A stretch of DNA of 9,202 bases. It comes from CAZWVM01 sp964637705. GTDB lineage: Bacteria > UBA8481. Positions 1 to 6,142 of the stretch are shown piece after piece (the first letter of the stretch is position 1; every line of letters begins with the position of its first letter). The stretch spans positions 1-9,202 of the forward strand of contig CAZWVM010000143.1 in the NCBI GenBank assembly GCA_964637705.1. The letters run 5' to 3'. The notes below the pieces were generated by a model, which had not been told where the DNA came from, made no database searches, and saw only the letters and a list, made by a program, of their open reading frames with translations. Position numbers and translations under genes: made by a program.

Positions 1-2259
1 GGCCGCTTCCGCCTCGAGGACTGTTCTCTCACCGACCCGGGCGCTCGCGGGCTGACGCTCGAGGCCGACCTCGCGGGTTCGATGGACCGATTGGCCGGGC
101 TCGCTTTGGAAAAGGGCGAGGGGCGTCTCCGCTTCGACCGCCTCGATCTTGCCCGGCAGGAGCTGCGCGGGGGAGATTTCCGCTTCACCGCCGCCCGGAA
201 CGCGGTGGGCCTGAACGGCGGCGCCGATGCGCTCGGCGGGCGCGCCGACGCGAAGGACCTGCGCGTGAAGCTCGGCGAGGGCTTCGCTCCCGTCTCCGTC
301 GACGGCGGCGTCATACTCGACGGCGTCGACCTCCGCCCGCTCGACATCCGCGCCGGCGACCTGGTGCCGCTCGGCTCGTCGGGGACGTTCCAGGTCGGAT
401 TGACCCGCCGCGACGGATCCTGGTCCATGGCGCGGCTCGACGGCCGGATGTCGGAGGCCGAGGCGCGGTTCCGCGACGAGGTCGTGGAGATCCGGCGCGG
501 CCGGATCCTTCTGGAACGGGGGGCCGGCGGATACTCCGGCCGACTCGACGACGGACAGATCTCGGCGATCGGCGGCCGAGGGCTCCTCGAGGGATCCTTC
601 CGCGACGACGAGCTCGAATCGTTGCGTGTCAATCTCGACGGCATCGAAACGCGCCGCTTCCGCGCTCTCTTCCCGGGCAAAGTCACCGAGGAGCTTTCGC
701 GGAGGTCGGCCGTCATCGGACTGGCCGGGCGCCTCGAAGTCCTGGCCGTCTCCCACGGCGCAACGTGGAACGGCTACCACTACCAGGGGGCCGTCGAGGT
801 CCCGGATTTCCGGCTGGAGGAATCGAGCCGCCCCCTGCCGGTCGCCGTCGATCTCGACGTCCGCTTCGCGTCGGACGGCTCGCGGCTTTCGCTGGAAAAG
901 GCCGGTTTGAGGATCGAGGGGCAGAAGACGCGCCTCGACTTCGTGAACATGGAACTCAGCGAGGACGGCTTCGAGACGCTCGTGGACGTCGACCGGGTCG
1001 ACGTCGCTCACCTCAAGGCCCTCATGGGATCGTTCCGCGGCCGCGAGACGATCGAGAAGATCGATCTCGAGGGCTTTCTTCACGGCAACCGGATGCGGCT
1101 CAACTACTCCCCCGCCGGCTGGCGAGCGGACAGCGTGGAATGGACGGGGAACCTCAGCCTGCGCAACCAGCCGATCGAGCTGGTCGTCTCCGGCTACGCC
1201 TCCAACCTCTTCCCGGCCCTCCTCGTCGAAATCCGCTCCTTCTCGCCCCAGTCGGTCTACCAGACCCTCGCCGACGTCGACTCGCGCGTCGACCGGGAGC
1301 TCATCGCGATGGAAGGAACGGCCGGCGCGTATCTCGAGATCATCGGCGACACGTGGACCAACGTGAACATCGACGGGGCCCTGAAGCTCCGGAACACCTC
1401 GATCCGCTTTCCGGCCAGCAACATCGCCCTGGTCGGCGTGACTGCGGAGATCCCGTTCCGGCTGCAGAAGGCACGGCTCCTGCACATCTCGGATCTCTAC
1501 AGCCGGCCCGCCCGCATCGACGAGATCCGGTACGAGAAGTTCCTCCTGACCGATCTCGACGGCACCGTGCGCTTCGACCAGAAGTCGCTCTACTTCGAGA
1601 GCGTGGCGTTCCGCTTTGCGGAGGGACGCGGCCGCGGCGCCTTCGTCATCGACTTCCCGACCTGGGACGACCCGCGCACCGCCTTCTTCGGTGACATCGC
1701 GAACTGCTCCGTCGGCGTCGTCTACCGCACCATGCAGCCCTTCAAGGGAATCCTGGAAGGCCGGGCGCAGGGCAAGTTCGAGATCCAGATGACGCGGAGC
1801 CGGTTCCAGGCCTTCCGCGTCAACGCGCGGATCGAGCAGGGCGTGCTCGGCGCCGAACTGCTCGGCGAATTCGTCAACAACATGTCGAAGTCGCTGGCCC
1901 GGGATGCGCTGGCCGCCCTCGAAGAGTGGCACTTCGATAGTTCGACGATCCGGGTCAACCTGGACCCCCACTACTACGACGAGGCGACGCTCAGGAGAAA
2001 ATTCGGATTGCAGGCGGACATGGGCAACCGCTCGGAAATCCTCACCGGGATCTCGATCTCGGGACCCGCCCTCTCGGACAAGAACGTCATGCGCCGACAT
2101 GCTGTCGACGGAGACACCGCTCCGGCGAGCCGGGAGCAGCTCCTCATCCATCGCCTCGATCCCGTGAACATCTTCCTCGGGATGCTGAAGGTGACGCTCG
2201 AGGTGCCCGACGCGCCCATGCGGCTGATCATGCACCGCATCGGCCGCAAGGGCGGCTGA
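1..2259 (+). CDS. AsmA/YdbH-like envelope lipid-transport protein, 5' end missing
   Basis: The frame is open from the first base to a TGA at 2257-2259, giving 752 residues. The first ATG, at 82, has no ribosome binding site and the reading frame continues upstream of it, so the true start lies outside the window. The protein is built of short alternating-polarity strands (repeated patterns such as LRVNLDGI, GAFVIDF, VTLEVPD) with no internal membrane segment. This is the look of the AsmA/TamB/YdbH superfamily, whose members form hydrophobic grooves across the periplasm and carry phospholipids between membranes. Near the C-terminus, a segment around EEWHFDSSTIRVNLD (about residues 641-655) resembles the end of YdbH-type proteins. 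An N-terminal membrane anchor is expected but would be upstream. The DUF1318 (YdbL-type) lipoprotein gene 3 kb away supports a YdbH-like role. The superfamily call is moderately sure; the exact subfamily is inference. Confidence 0.6.
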   Translation, partial: GRFRLEDCSLTDPGARGLTLEADLAGSMDRLAGLALEKGEGRLRFDRLDLARQELRGGDFRFTAARNAVGLNGGADALGGRADAKDLRVKLGEGFAPVSVDGGVILDGVDLRPLDIRAGDLVPLGSSGTFQVGLTRRDGSWSMARLDGRMSEAEARFRDEVVEIRRGRILLERGAGGYSGRLDDGQISAIGGRGLLEGSFRDDELESLRVNLDGIETRRFRALFPGKVTEELSRRSAVIGLAGRLEVLAVSHGATWNGYHYQGAVEVPDFRLEESSRPLPVAVDLDVRFASDGSRLSLEKAGLRIEGQKTRLDFVNMELSEDGFETLVDVDRVDVAHLKALMGSFRGRETIEKIDLEGFLHGNRMRLNYSPAGWRADSVEWTGNLSLRNQPIELVVSGYASNLFPALLVEIRSFSPQSVYQTLADVDSRVDRELIAMEGTAGAYLEIIGDTWTNVNIDGALKLRNTSIRFPASNIALVGVTAEIPFRLQKARLLHISDLYSRPARIDEIRYEKFLLTDLDGTVRFDQKSLYFESVAFRFAEGRGRGAFVIDFPTWDDPRTAFFGDIANCSVGVVYRTMQPFKGILEGRAQGKFEIQMTRSRFQAFRVNARIEQGVLGAELLGEFVNNMSKSLARDALAALEEWHFDSSTIRVNLDPHYYDEATLRRKFGLQADMGNRSEILTGISISGPALSDKNVMRRHAVDGDTAPASREQLLIHRLDPVNIFLGMLKVTLEVPDAPMRLIMHRIGRKGG

Positions 2260-2265
2260 GTCCCT

Positions 2266-3210
2266 CTAGGAGCCCGGGATCTCCAGCGAGCACCCCTTCG
2301 CGGCGGCGCCCGGGAGGCGTCCCTCGAGCACCAGGTCGTCGCCGCGGAGGGACCCGACATCGGCCGTGAGCACGCCGACGCTCGAATCAAGGTTGGCCGG
2401 ATCGTAGATCGCGACGAGGCCCCGCGGGGCGTCCTCCATCGTCTCCGGGTCGAGCGTCCTCACGCGCACCCACGAGGGAATCCGGAAGACCGGCCCCGCC
2501 CCGAGGCGGCTCCATGCGGGCGACGAGATCTCGCACATGCCGTATTCGCCCGCCACGCGGTCCAGCGGCACGTTGAAAGCGAGCGAGATTCCCGCGTGCA
2601 GTTCCTCCCTCGGTATCGCGCGACTCCGCCCCTTGTATCCCCCGGTCTCGATGACGATCGATCCCGAAGGAAGGGGGCGATGTTCTCGCCGCTCGATCAG
2701 GGCGACGAAGGTGAAGGCCGCGCCGATCACCGCGCGCGGTATCGACGGCTCGCCGTCGCGATCGCTCCCCCATTCCTCCTCCATCCACCGCGACATTATG
2801 TAAAGCGAAGATTCCGGCCTCGGCTCGACAAGGTTGACGATTCTCCACGGCCCGTCCCCCATAAGCCAGTGCGCGCCGGCGAGTGAGGCCTCGCGGTAAA
2901 GCGAGAGGTCGCGGAAGAGGTGGCGCGAGCGAGCCGTGGCCGTCGTCCCGCTCGACGTGAAGACCGCCACAGCCGCGCCCGGGTCGAAGCAGGCCATCGT
3001 GTGGGAGGCGAAAAGCGACGCGGGCACGAGAGGGATCTCGCGCCAGGAGCGAGGGGGCTGCGGCGCCAGCCGCGCGATCGCCGGGCAGCCGGCCCGTTGC
3101 CGGGCGTGGACGGCAAGCGCGGCCTCCTCGAAGCCTGCCTCGTCCCGGACAGCTTCGTAACCGCGGCGGATGAGCGCCCGGACGAGGTCAGCCGGCCGTT
3201 CGCAGGGCAT
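2266..3210 (-). CDS. LuxE/PaaK-like acyl-activating enzyme (acyl-protein synthetase family)
   Basis: This 314-residue protein has the marks of the LuxE branch of adenylate-forming enzymes, which activate a carboxylic acid as an acyl-AMP and pass the acyl group to a thiol. Visible motifs are the phosphate-binding loop FTSSGTTA (84-91), GGYKGRSR (190-197), the YGMCEISS adenylation motif (223-230) and a C-terminal LEGRLPG...KGCSLEI stretch (295-311). Cys307 lies 7 residues from the end. In Vibrio LuxE the acylated cysteine is also close to the C-terminus, so Cys307 is a candidate acceptor (inference). There is no signal peptide or membrane segment, so it should be cytoplasmic. The ATG at 3208-3210 lies inside the end of the aminotransferase gene (23-bp overlap), with a GGAG about 11 nt upstream, which implies translational coupling. 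The substrate cannot be read from the sequence. It is the last gene of the operon. Confidence 0.75.
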   Translation of the reverse strand: MPCERPADLVRALIRRGYEAVRDEAGFEEAALAVHARQRAGCPAIARLAPQPPRSWREIPLVPASLFASHTMACFDPGAAVAVFTSSGTTATARSRHLFRDLSLYREASLAGAHWLMGDGPWRIVNLVEPRPESSLYIMSRWMEEEWGSDRDGEPSIPRAVIGAAFTFVALIERREHRPLPSGSIVIETGGYKGRSRAIPREELHAGISLAFNVPLDRVAGEYGMCEISSPAWSRLGAGPVFRIPSWVRVRTLDPETMEDAPRGLVAIYDPANLDSSVGVLTADVGSLRGDDLVLEGRLPGAAAKGCSLEIPGS

Positions 3211-4420
3211 GGCCCAGGATCTCCATTCCCTCGTCCCGAATGCCGCCGGGCAGGTTGTAGGCGGGCAGGAGGACGATCGTCTCGTGCCTCATGCCGTCGA
3301 CGAGGACGATCAGCCCGTCCGCGAGACAGCGTTTCGCGACCGGAATCGATACCTCGGAGGAACCGCAATCGACACCGATCATGAGTCCGCGGCCGCGGAC
3401 GCGCGCGGCGCCGACGACCTCCGCGAGAGAGGCGCGGATGCGCCTCCCGGTCTCCTCGACGCGCGCGAGCAGGCTATCGCGCTCGATGACGTCGAGGACG
3501 GCCAGGGCGGCACGGCAGCCGAGTGGATGGCCGAGGAAGGTCGAGGTATGGATCGAGTCGCCGGTGGAGGGCGGCCACGCCGCCATCACCTCCTCGCGCC
3601 CTATGCAGGCCGAAACCGGGACACCGCCCCCGAGGGCCTTGCCGACAGCGACGAGATCCGGGATGAATCCCTCGTCCTGGAAGGCGAACCAACGCCCCGT
3701 CCTTCCGATCCCCGTCATGATCTCGTCGAAGACGACCAACGCTCCGGCTTCGTGCGCGAGGCGCGCGGCCGCCGCGAGGAAGCCCCGGGGGGGCACGCGG
3801 ATGCCTCCGCGTCCCTGGATCGGCTCGACGAGCAGGGCTCCGACGCGGCGGGAGGCGAGGTGGCGCTTCAAGAGCTCGAGGCTCGCGTCCGCGCTCGTCT
3901 CGTCCGAGGGAAAGGGCACGAACGAGAAAATGGCGGGGACCTGATCCGAGAAGGGCTCGCGGAAGTCGGGCCGGCCGGCGGCTCCGAGGACGCCGTAGCC
4001 GAGCCCGTGGTAGGCGCCCTCGAACGCGACGACGCCCGCGCGCCCCGTGGCGAGCCGCGCGGTCTTCAGGCAGGATTCGACCGCCTCGGTGCCGGAGAGC
4101 GAGAGGATGGCGCGGGCGGGCGCGCCGAAGAGGAAGACGAGCCGTTCGAGGAGAAGCAGTTTCACGGACGGAGGATGCACGTCGCCCATGCCGTGGATGA
4201 GTTCCCGCGCCTGGACCGAGATCGCGTCGAGAAGGGCCGGATGAGAATGTCCAAGCGCGGCGACCCCGAATGCCGAGGAGAAATCGACGTAGCGGCGCCC
4301 CTCCTCGTCCCACACCTCGCCGCCCGAGGCCCGCTTCCAGAAGATCGTGCCGGGCGGGGGGAGGAGGTTCGGGGATTCGACGCGCGAGAGTCGCGCGTGC
4401 ATTTCGTCGTGGGCCGTCAC
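3188..4420 (-). CDS. Class III (GabT/ArgD-like) PLP-dependent aminotransferase
   Basis: This is a full-length fold-type I aminotransferase of 410 residues, the usual size for class III. It shows SGTEAVE (109-115, cofactor phosphate binding), AYHG (136-139), the VVFDEIMTGIGRTG signature (229-242) with Asp232 for the PLP ring nitrogen, and Lys261 in VGKALGGG as the Schiff-base lysine. IHTSTFLGHPLG (290-301) is the second phosphate-contact region. The family moves an amino group between an omega-amine or amino acid and a keto acid or aldehyde; the substrate here is not evident. The start used is a GTG at 4418-4420, just 1 bp after the mtgA stop and likely read by termination-reinitiation, because no Shine-Dalgarno is visible. 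An in-frame ATG at 4400-4402 would give a protein 6 residues shorter and cannot be excluded. The 3' end overlaps the LuxE-like gene by 23 bp, which suggests linked function. Confidence 0.9.
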   Translation of the reverse strand: MTAHDEMHARLSRVESPNLLPPPGTIFWKRASGGEVWDEEGRRYVDFSSAFGVAALGHSHPALLDAISVQARELIHGMGDVHPPSVKLLLLERLVFLFGAPARAILSLSGTEAVESCLKTARLATGRAGVVAFEGAYHGLGYGVLGAAGRPDFREPFSDQVPAIFSFVPFPSDETSADASLELLKRHLASRRVGALLVEPIQGRGGIRVPPRGFLAAAARLAHEAGALVVFDEIMTGIGRTGRWFAFQDEGFIPDLVAVGKALGGGVPVSACIGREEVMAAWPPSTGDSIHTSTFLGHPLGCRAALAVLDVIERDSLLARVEETGRRIRASLAEVVGAARVRGRGLMIGVDCGSSEVSIPVAKRCLADGLIVLVDGMRHETIVLLPAYNLPGGIRDEGMEILGHALRTAG

Positions 4421-4421
4421 G

Positions 4422-5120
4422 TCACATCCGCCCGAGTATACGGCGGGCGCGGCGCTCGATGAAGCGCGAGCCGTCCGTCGGCGTGTGCCGGAGCGGGGCG
4501 GGCAGGGCGGCGGCGAGACGGGCCGACTGCGAGGCGCCGAGCCGTGCGGCCGGGACCCGGAAGTAGGCCCGCGCGGCGGCCTCGGCGCCGAAGATCCCGT
4601 CGCCCCACTCGACGACGTTGAGGTAGATCTCCAGGATCCGGTTCTTCTCGAGCAGCACTTCCATCCAGAGCGTGAGGTAAATCTCGATCCCCTTCCGGAG
4701 CGCCGCGTCGTAGCGCGTCTCCCCTTCCCAGAGGTAGAGATTCTTGACCAGTTGCATCGTGATCGTGGAGGCGCCGCGCCACCTCTTTCCGCTCATCGCC
4801 TCCTCGTAGGCGTCCTCCGCCGCCTCGATGTCGATGCCGTCGTGCCGGTAGAAGCGCGCGTCCTCGGCCACAACGACCGCGCGGCGGAGGCGCGGGGAGA
4901 TCCGTTCCAGGGGCACCCATTCCTGCCTCTTGTCGTAATCGCGCCACGCGATCCAGCTGGCGGCGCGGCGCTGAACCTGAAACGAGGTCGTGGGCGGATC
5001 GAGCCGGGCCAGGGGCAGAATGAGGGCCACGGGAAGGGAGACGGAGAGGATCGCGGCGGAGGCGGCGAGACGCAGGAGAAGCACGAAGCAGCCGCGCGGG
5101 CGTTTCTTCGGATCAGCCAC
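4422..5120 (-). CDS. mtgA: Monofunctional biosynthetic peptidoglycan glycosyltransferase (GT51)
   Basis: MtgA polymerises lipid II into glycan strands at the outer face of the inner membrane. The 232-residue product has a short basic N-terminus, one membrane anchor (about 11-37) and the ordered GT51 motifs: EDARFYRHDGID (86-97, catalytic Glu86), GASTITMQLVKN (116-127), RKGIEIYLTLWME (142-154), KNRILEIYLN (159-168) and GIFGAEAAARAYF (175-187). There is no penicillin-binding transpeptidase domain, and the length fits the E. coli enzyme (about 240 residues). The start is a GTG at 5118-5120. Its frame has a stop at 5154-5156 with no other start codon between, so the call is firm despite no visible Shine-Dalgarno. 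It follows the lipoprotein gene after 62 bp and leads into the aminotransferase with a 1-bp gap. TMQ replaces the commoner TQQ in motif 2, a small variation. Confidence 0.94.
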   Translation of the reverse strand: MADPKKRPRGCFVLLLRLAASAAILSVSLPVALILPLARLDPPTTSFQVQRRAASWIAWRDYDKRQEWVPLERISPRLRRAVVVAEDARFYRHDGIDIEAAEDAYEEAMSGKRWRGASTITMQLVKNLYLWEGETRYDAALRKGIEIYLTLWMEVLLEKNRILEIYLNVVEWGDGIFGAEAAARAYFRVPAARLGASQSARLAAALPAPLRHTPTDGSRFIERRARRILGRM

Positions 5121-5182
5121 GTCGCAAGAAGCGCAAGACGCGAGCCGACGGGTTCAAGGGAGTTTCCGGAGCCGCGGGAAGC

Positions 5183-5857
5183 CTACGGCTTCTGGACCCA
5201 GTTACTGGTCTCCTTGGCCTGGATCCAGGTGCCGCGCGGCGCCATGTTCACGAGGACGTCGTAGAAGGTCTCCGCCACGCGCGGGCGCTTCTCGGCCGGC
5301 AGTTGCCGCTGGCGCAGCACCTCGTCGAAGAGGAGCAGCCGGTCGGTGTTCTCCGCCTCGATCGTCTCGCGCTGGGCGGCCTCGAGATCCTGGAACCGCT
5401 TGCCGGGTGCGGCCACGAGGAGCCCCGCCATGGGCGACTCGTAGGCGATGCCGACCGACTGGGCACGAATGAGGTCCTGGATGCGCGCGTACCTGGCCTG
5501 TCGTCGCCGCATGATCGATACGAGCGTATCGCTCATTTCGAGACTGGAGAGATTGATCTCCTCGTCGCTCGCGGCGGCGACAGACACAGGTTTCGCGGCA
5601 TCGGGTTGCGCGGCCTGCGAGATCTGGAACGAGCCCAGGGCCACGGGGCGCGTCGAGCGCGGAACGCTCGAGATCGTGATCGTCATCGTGTTCCAGTCGA
5701 ACTTCGCCCACTCCCCGGACTCGAGCGACTGCTCGAGAGCGAAGAAGTCGGACTTGAGATCCTCGAACTTGACGATGATCGTCTGCGTCGGCAGGCAACC
5801 CGCCGTCATCGTTCCCAGGAAAAGGAACGCGAAGACGGTGACCAGGTGACGCTTCAT
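5183..5857 (-). CDS. DUF1318 (YdbL-like) domain lipoprotein
   Basis: This 224-residue exported lipoprotein starts at the ATG at 5855-5857, fixed by a strong AGGAGGT just upstream; an in-frame ATG at 5929 has no such site. Residues 1-20 form a lipoprotein signal peptide (basic KRH, hydrophobic core, MTAG) before Cys21. Thr at -3 of the lipobox is less usual than Leu or Val. After the cysteine comes a short hydrophobic strand (TIIVKFEDL, 26-34), then a variable Ala/Ser/Gln linker (about 75-105). The C-terminal DUF1318 region (about 115-224) shows MRRRQARYARIQDLI, AGLL, AENTDR (168-173), RGTWIQ (208-213) and NWVQK (219-223). DUF1318 is the domain of E. coli YdbL, which assists the YdbH-YnbE lipid-transport bridge. 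It is the first gene of the minus-strand operon and should be matured by LspA, encoded in the same window. Confidence 0.78.
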   Translation of the reverse strand: MKRHLVTVFAFLFLGTMTAGCLPTQTIIVKFEDLKSDFFALEQSLESGEWAKFDWNTMTITISSVPRSTRPVALGSFQISQAAQPDAAKPVSVAAASDEEINLSSLEMSDTLVSIMRRRQARYARIQDLIRAQSVGIAYESPMAGLLVAAPGKRFQDLEAAQRETIEAENTDRLLLFDEVLRQRQLPAEKRPRVAETFYDVLVNMAPRGTWIQAKETSNWVQKP

Positions 5858-5860
5858 GAG

Positions 5861-5868
5861 ACCTCCTT
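5861..5868 (-). promoter_or_regulatory. Strong Shine-Dalgarno of the lipoprotein gene
   Basis: On the minus strand the sequence reads AAGGAGGT, a full match to the anti-Shine-Dalgarno core, with AGGAGG 4 nt before the ATG at 5857. It decides the start of the DUF1318 lipoprotein and is the only textbook ribosome binding site in the window. This suggests the lipoprotein is translated more strongly than its downstream operon partners. Confidence 0.9.
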
Positions 5869-5913
5869 TCCGCCCTGTCGGACAAGGGTGATTATCGGCA
5901 CCACCTGACCCAG

Positions 5914-5942
5914 AATATAGCATTCTCAACGCTCCCTGTCAT
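5914..5942 (-). promoter_or_regulatory. Sigma70-type promoter for the lipoprotein-mtgA operon
   Basis: Minus strand: a -35 box ATGACA (5937-5942, 5 of 6 matches to TTGACA), an exact 17-bp spacer (5920-5936) and a -10 box TATATT (5914-5919, 5 of 6). The expected transcript start is near 5907, giving a leader of about 50 nt with a strong Shine-Dalgarno. The region is clearly more AT-rich than the genes around it. No other convincing promoter was seen between 5857 and 2266 on this strand, so the four genes are probably one transcript. Confidence 0.72.
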
Positions 5943-5953
5943 CGAATAAGCGA

Positions 5954-5983
5954 AAAATGGTACGTACTGAACCACACCATTTT
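5954..5983. repeat. Inverted repeat 1 of the divergent control region
   Basis: The arms AAAATGGT (5954-5961) and ACCATTTT (5976-5983) are perfect reverse complements of 8 bp around a 14-bp loop. The loop edge includes the self-complementary GTACGTAC at 5960-5967. Read on the minus strand, the second arm runs into a total of five T residues, weakly resembling an intrinsic terminator. The right arm shares 3 bases with the left arm of the next repeat. Confidence 0.7.
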
Positions 5984-6001
5984 CCGCGCGCGGCGCGGAA
6001 A
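5981..6001. repeat. Inverted repeat 2 of the divergent control region
   Basis: The arms TTTCCGCG (5981-5988) and CGCGGAAA (5994-6001) are a perfect 8-bp pair around a 5-bp loop, a stable GC-rich hairpin on either strand. It overlaps repeat 1 on its left and repeat 3 on its right, so it cannot form at the same time as either in full. Confidence 0.75.
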
Positions 6002-6020
6002 GCCTTTCACGGGGCTTTCC
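5997..6020. repeat. Inverted repeat 3 of the divergent control region
   Basis: The arms GGAAAGCC (5997-6004) and GGCTTTCC (6013-6020) pair perfectly over 8 bp around an 8-bp loop. The left arm reuses 5 bases (5997-6001) of repeat 2. No run of T follows on the plus strand (TTCTCC), so it is not a clear terminator. Confidence 0.72.
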
Positions 6021-6061
6021 TTCTCCACAATTCCGCCTCCACATTCGAAGGTGCAACATTC

Positions 6062-6080
6062 GTGCCGATTTGATCGGCAC
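6062..6080. repeat. Inverted repeat 4 (GTGCCGAT-ATCGGCAC), possible operator
   Basis: The arms GTGCCGAT (6062-6069) and ATCGGCAC (6073-6080) are perfect over 8 bp with a 3-bp centre (TTG). The compact odd-spaced palindrome resembles a dimeric repressor operator or a tight hairpin. The 9-mer ATCGGCACC at 6073-6081 also occurs at 5894-5902, next to the predicted start of the lipoprotein transcript. Confidence 0.72.
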
Positions 6081-6085
6081 CGGGG

Positions 6086-6105
6086 AGGAAGCGGGGGCGC
6101 TTCCT
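6086..6105. repeat. Inverted repeat 5, abutting the ileS -35 box
   Basis: The arms AGGAAGCG (6086-6093) and CGCTTCCT (6098-6105) pair perfectly over 8 bp with a GGGG loop. The last base is the first base of the predicted ileS -35 box, so a protein bound here would contact RNA polymerase at that promoter. Confidence 0.72.
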
Positions 6106-6133
6106 TGACCTCCCCCTCGAATTGCAGTAGTTT
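6105..6133 (+). promoter_or_regulatory. Predicted ileS promoter; implies a nearly leaderless mRNA
   Basis: TTGACC (6105-6110, 5 of 6 to TTGACA), a 17-bp spacer (6111-6127) and TAGTTT (6128-6133, a weak -10 that keeps T, A and the final T). A start about 7 nt downstream falls at 6140-6143, next to the ileS ATG at 6143. The absence of a Shine-Dalgarno before that ATG (TTTGCCCTCTCC) fits a leaderless or almost leaderless transcript. Confidence 0.5.
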
Positions 6134-6142
6134 GCCCTCTCC

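Noticed and set aside
3170..4462. Long open frame on the plus strand opposite the aminotransferase
   Set aside because: It is antisense to a clear class III aminotransferase. Its low-complexity Arg/Glu/Asp/Gly/Ala composition and lack of motifs mark it as a GC-driven shadow.
5121..5182. Separate promoter or small gene between the lipoprotein gene and mtgA
   Set aside because: The 62 bp are GC-rich, with no convincing -35/-10 pair and no open frame with a start and ribosome binding site.
5178..5192. Small hairpin GAAGCC-TAC-GGCTTC across the lipoprotein stop as a terminator
   Set aside because: The stem is only 6 bp, the lipoprotein stop codon sits in its loop, and no T-run follows on the minus strand. 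The next gene starts 62 bp on, so read-through into mtgA is more likely.
5858..5929. Longer start for the DUF1318 lipoprotein (ATG at 5929)
   Set aside because: It would place 24 polar residues before the signal peptide, lies inside the predicted leader and promoter area, and has no Shine-Dalgarno, whereas the ATG at 5857 follows AAGGAGGT.
5892..6080. Possible 62-residue minus-strand gene in the divergent intergenic region
   Set aside because: It runs through the inverted repeats and the lipoprotein promoter, has no ribosome binding site, and its product shows no signal, membrane or domain pattern.
5930..6142. T-box leader upstream of ileS
   Set aside because: ileS is a common T-box target, but no sequence like the conserved AGGGTGGNACCGCG antiterminator element is present, and the best promoter lies next to the ATG, leaving no room for a leader.
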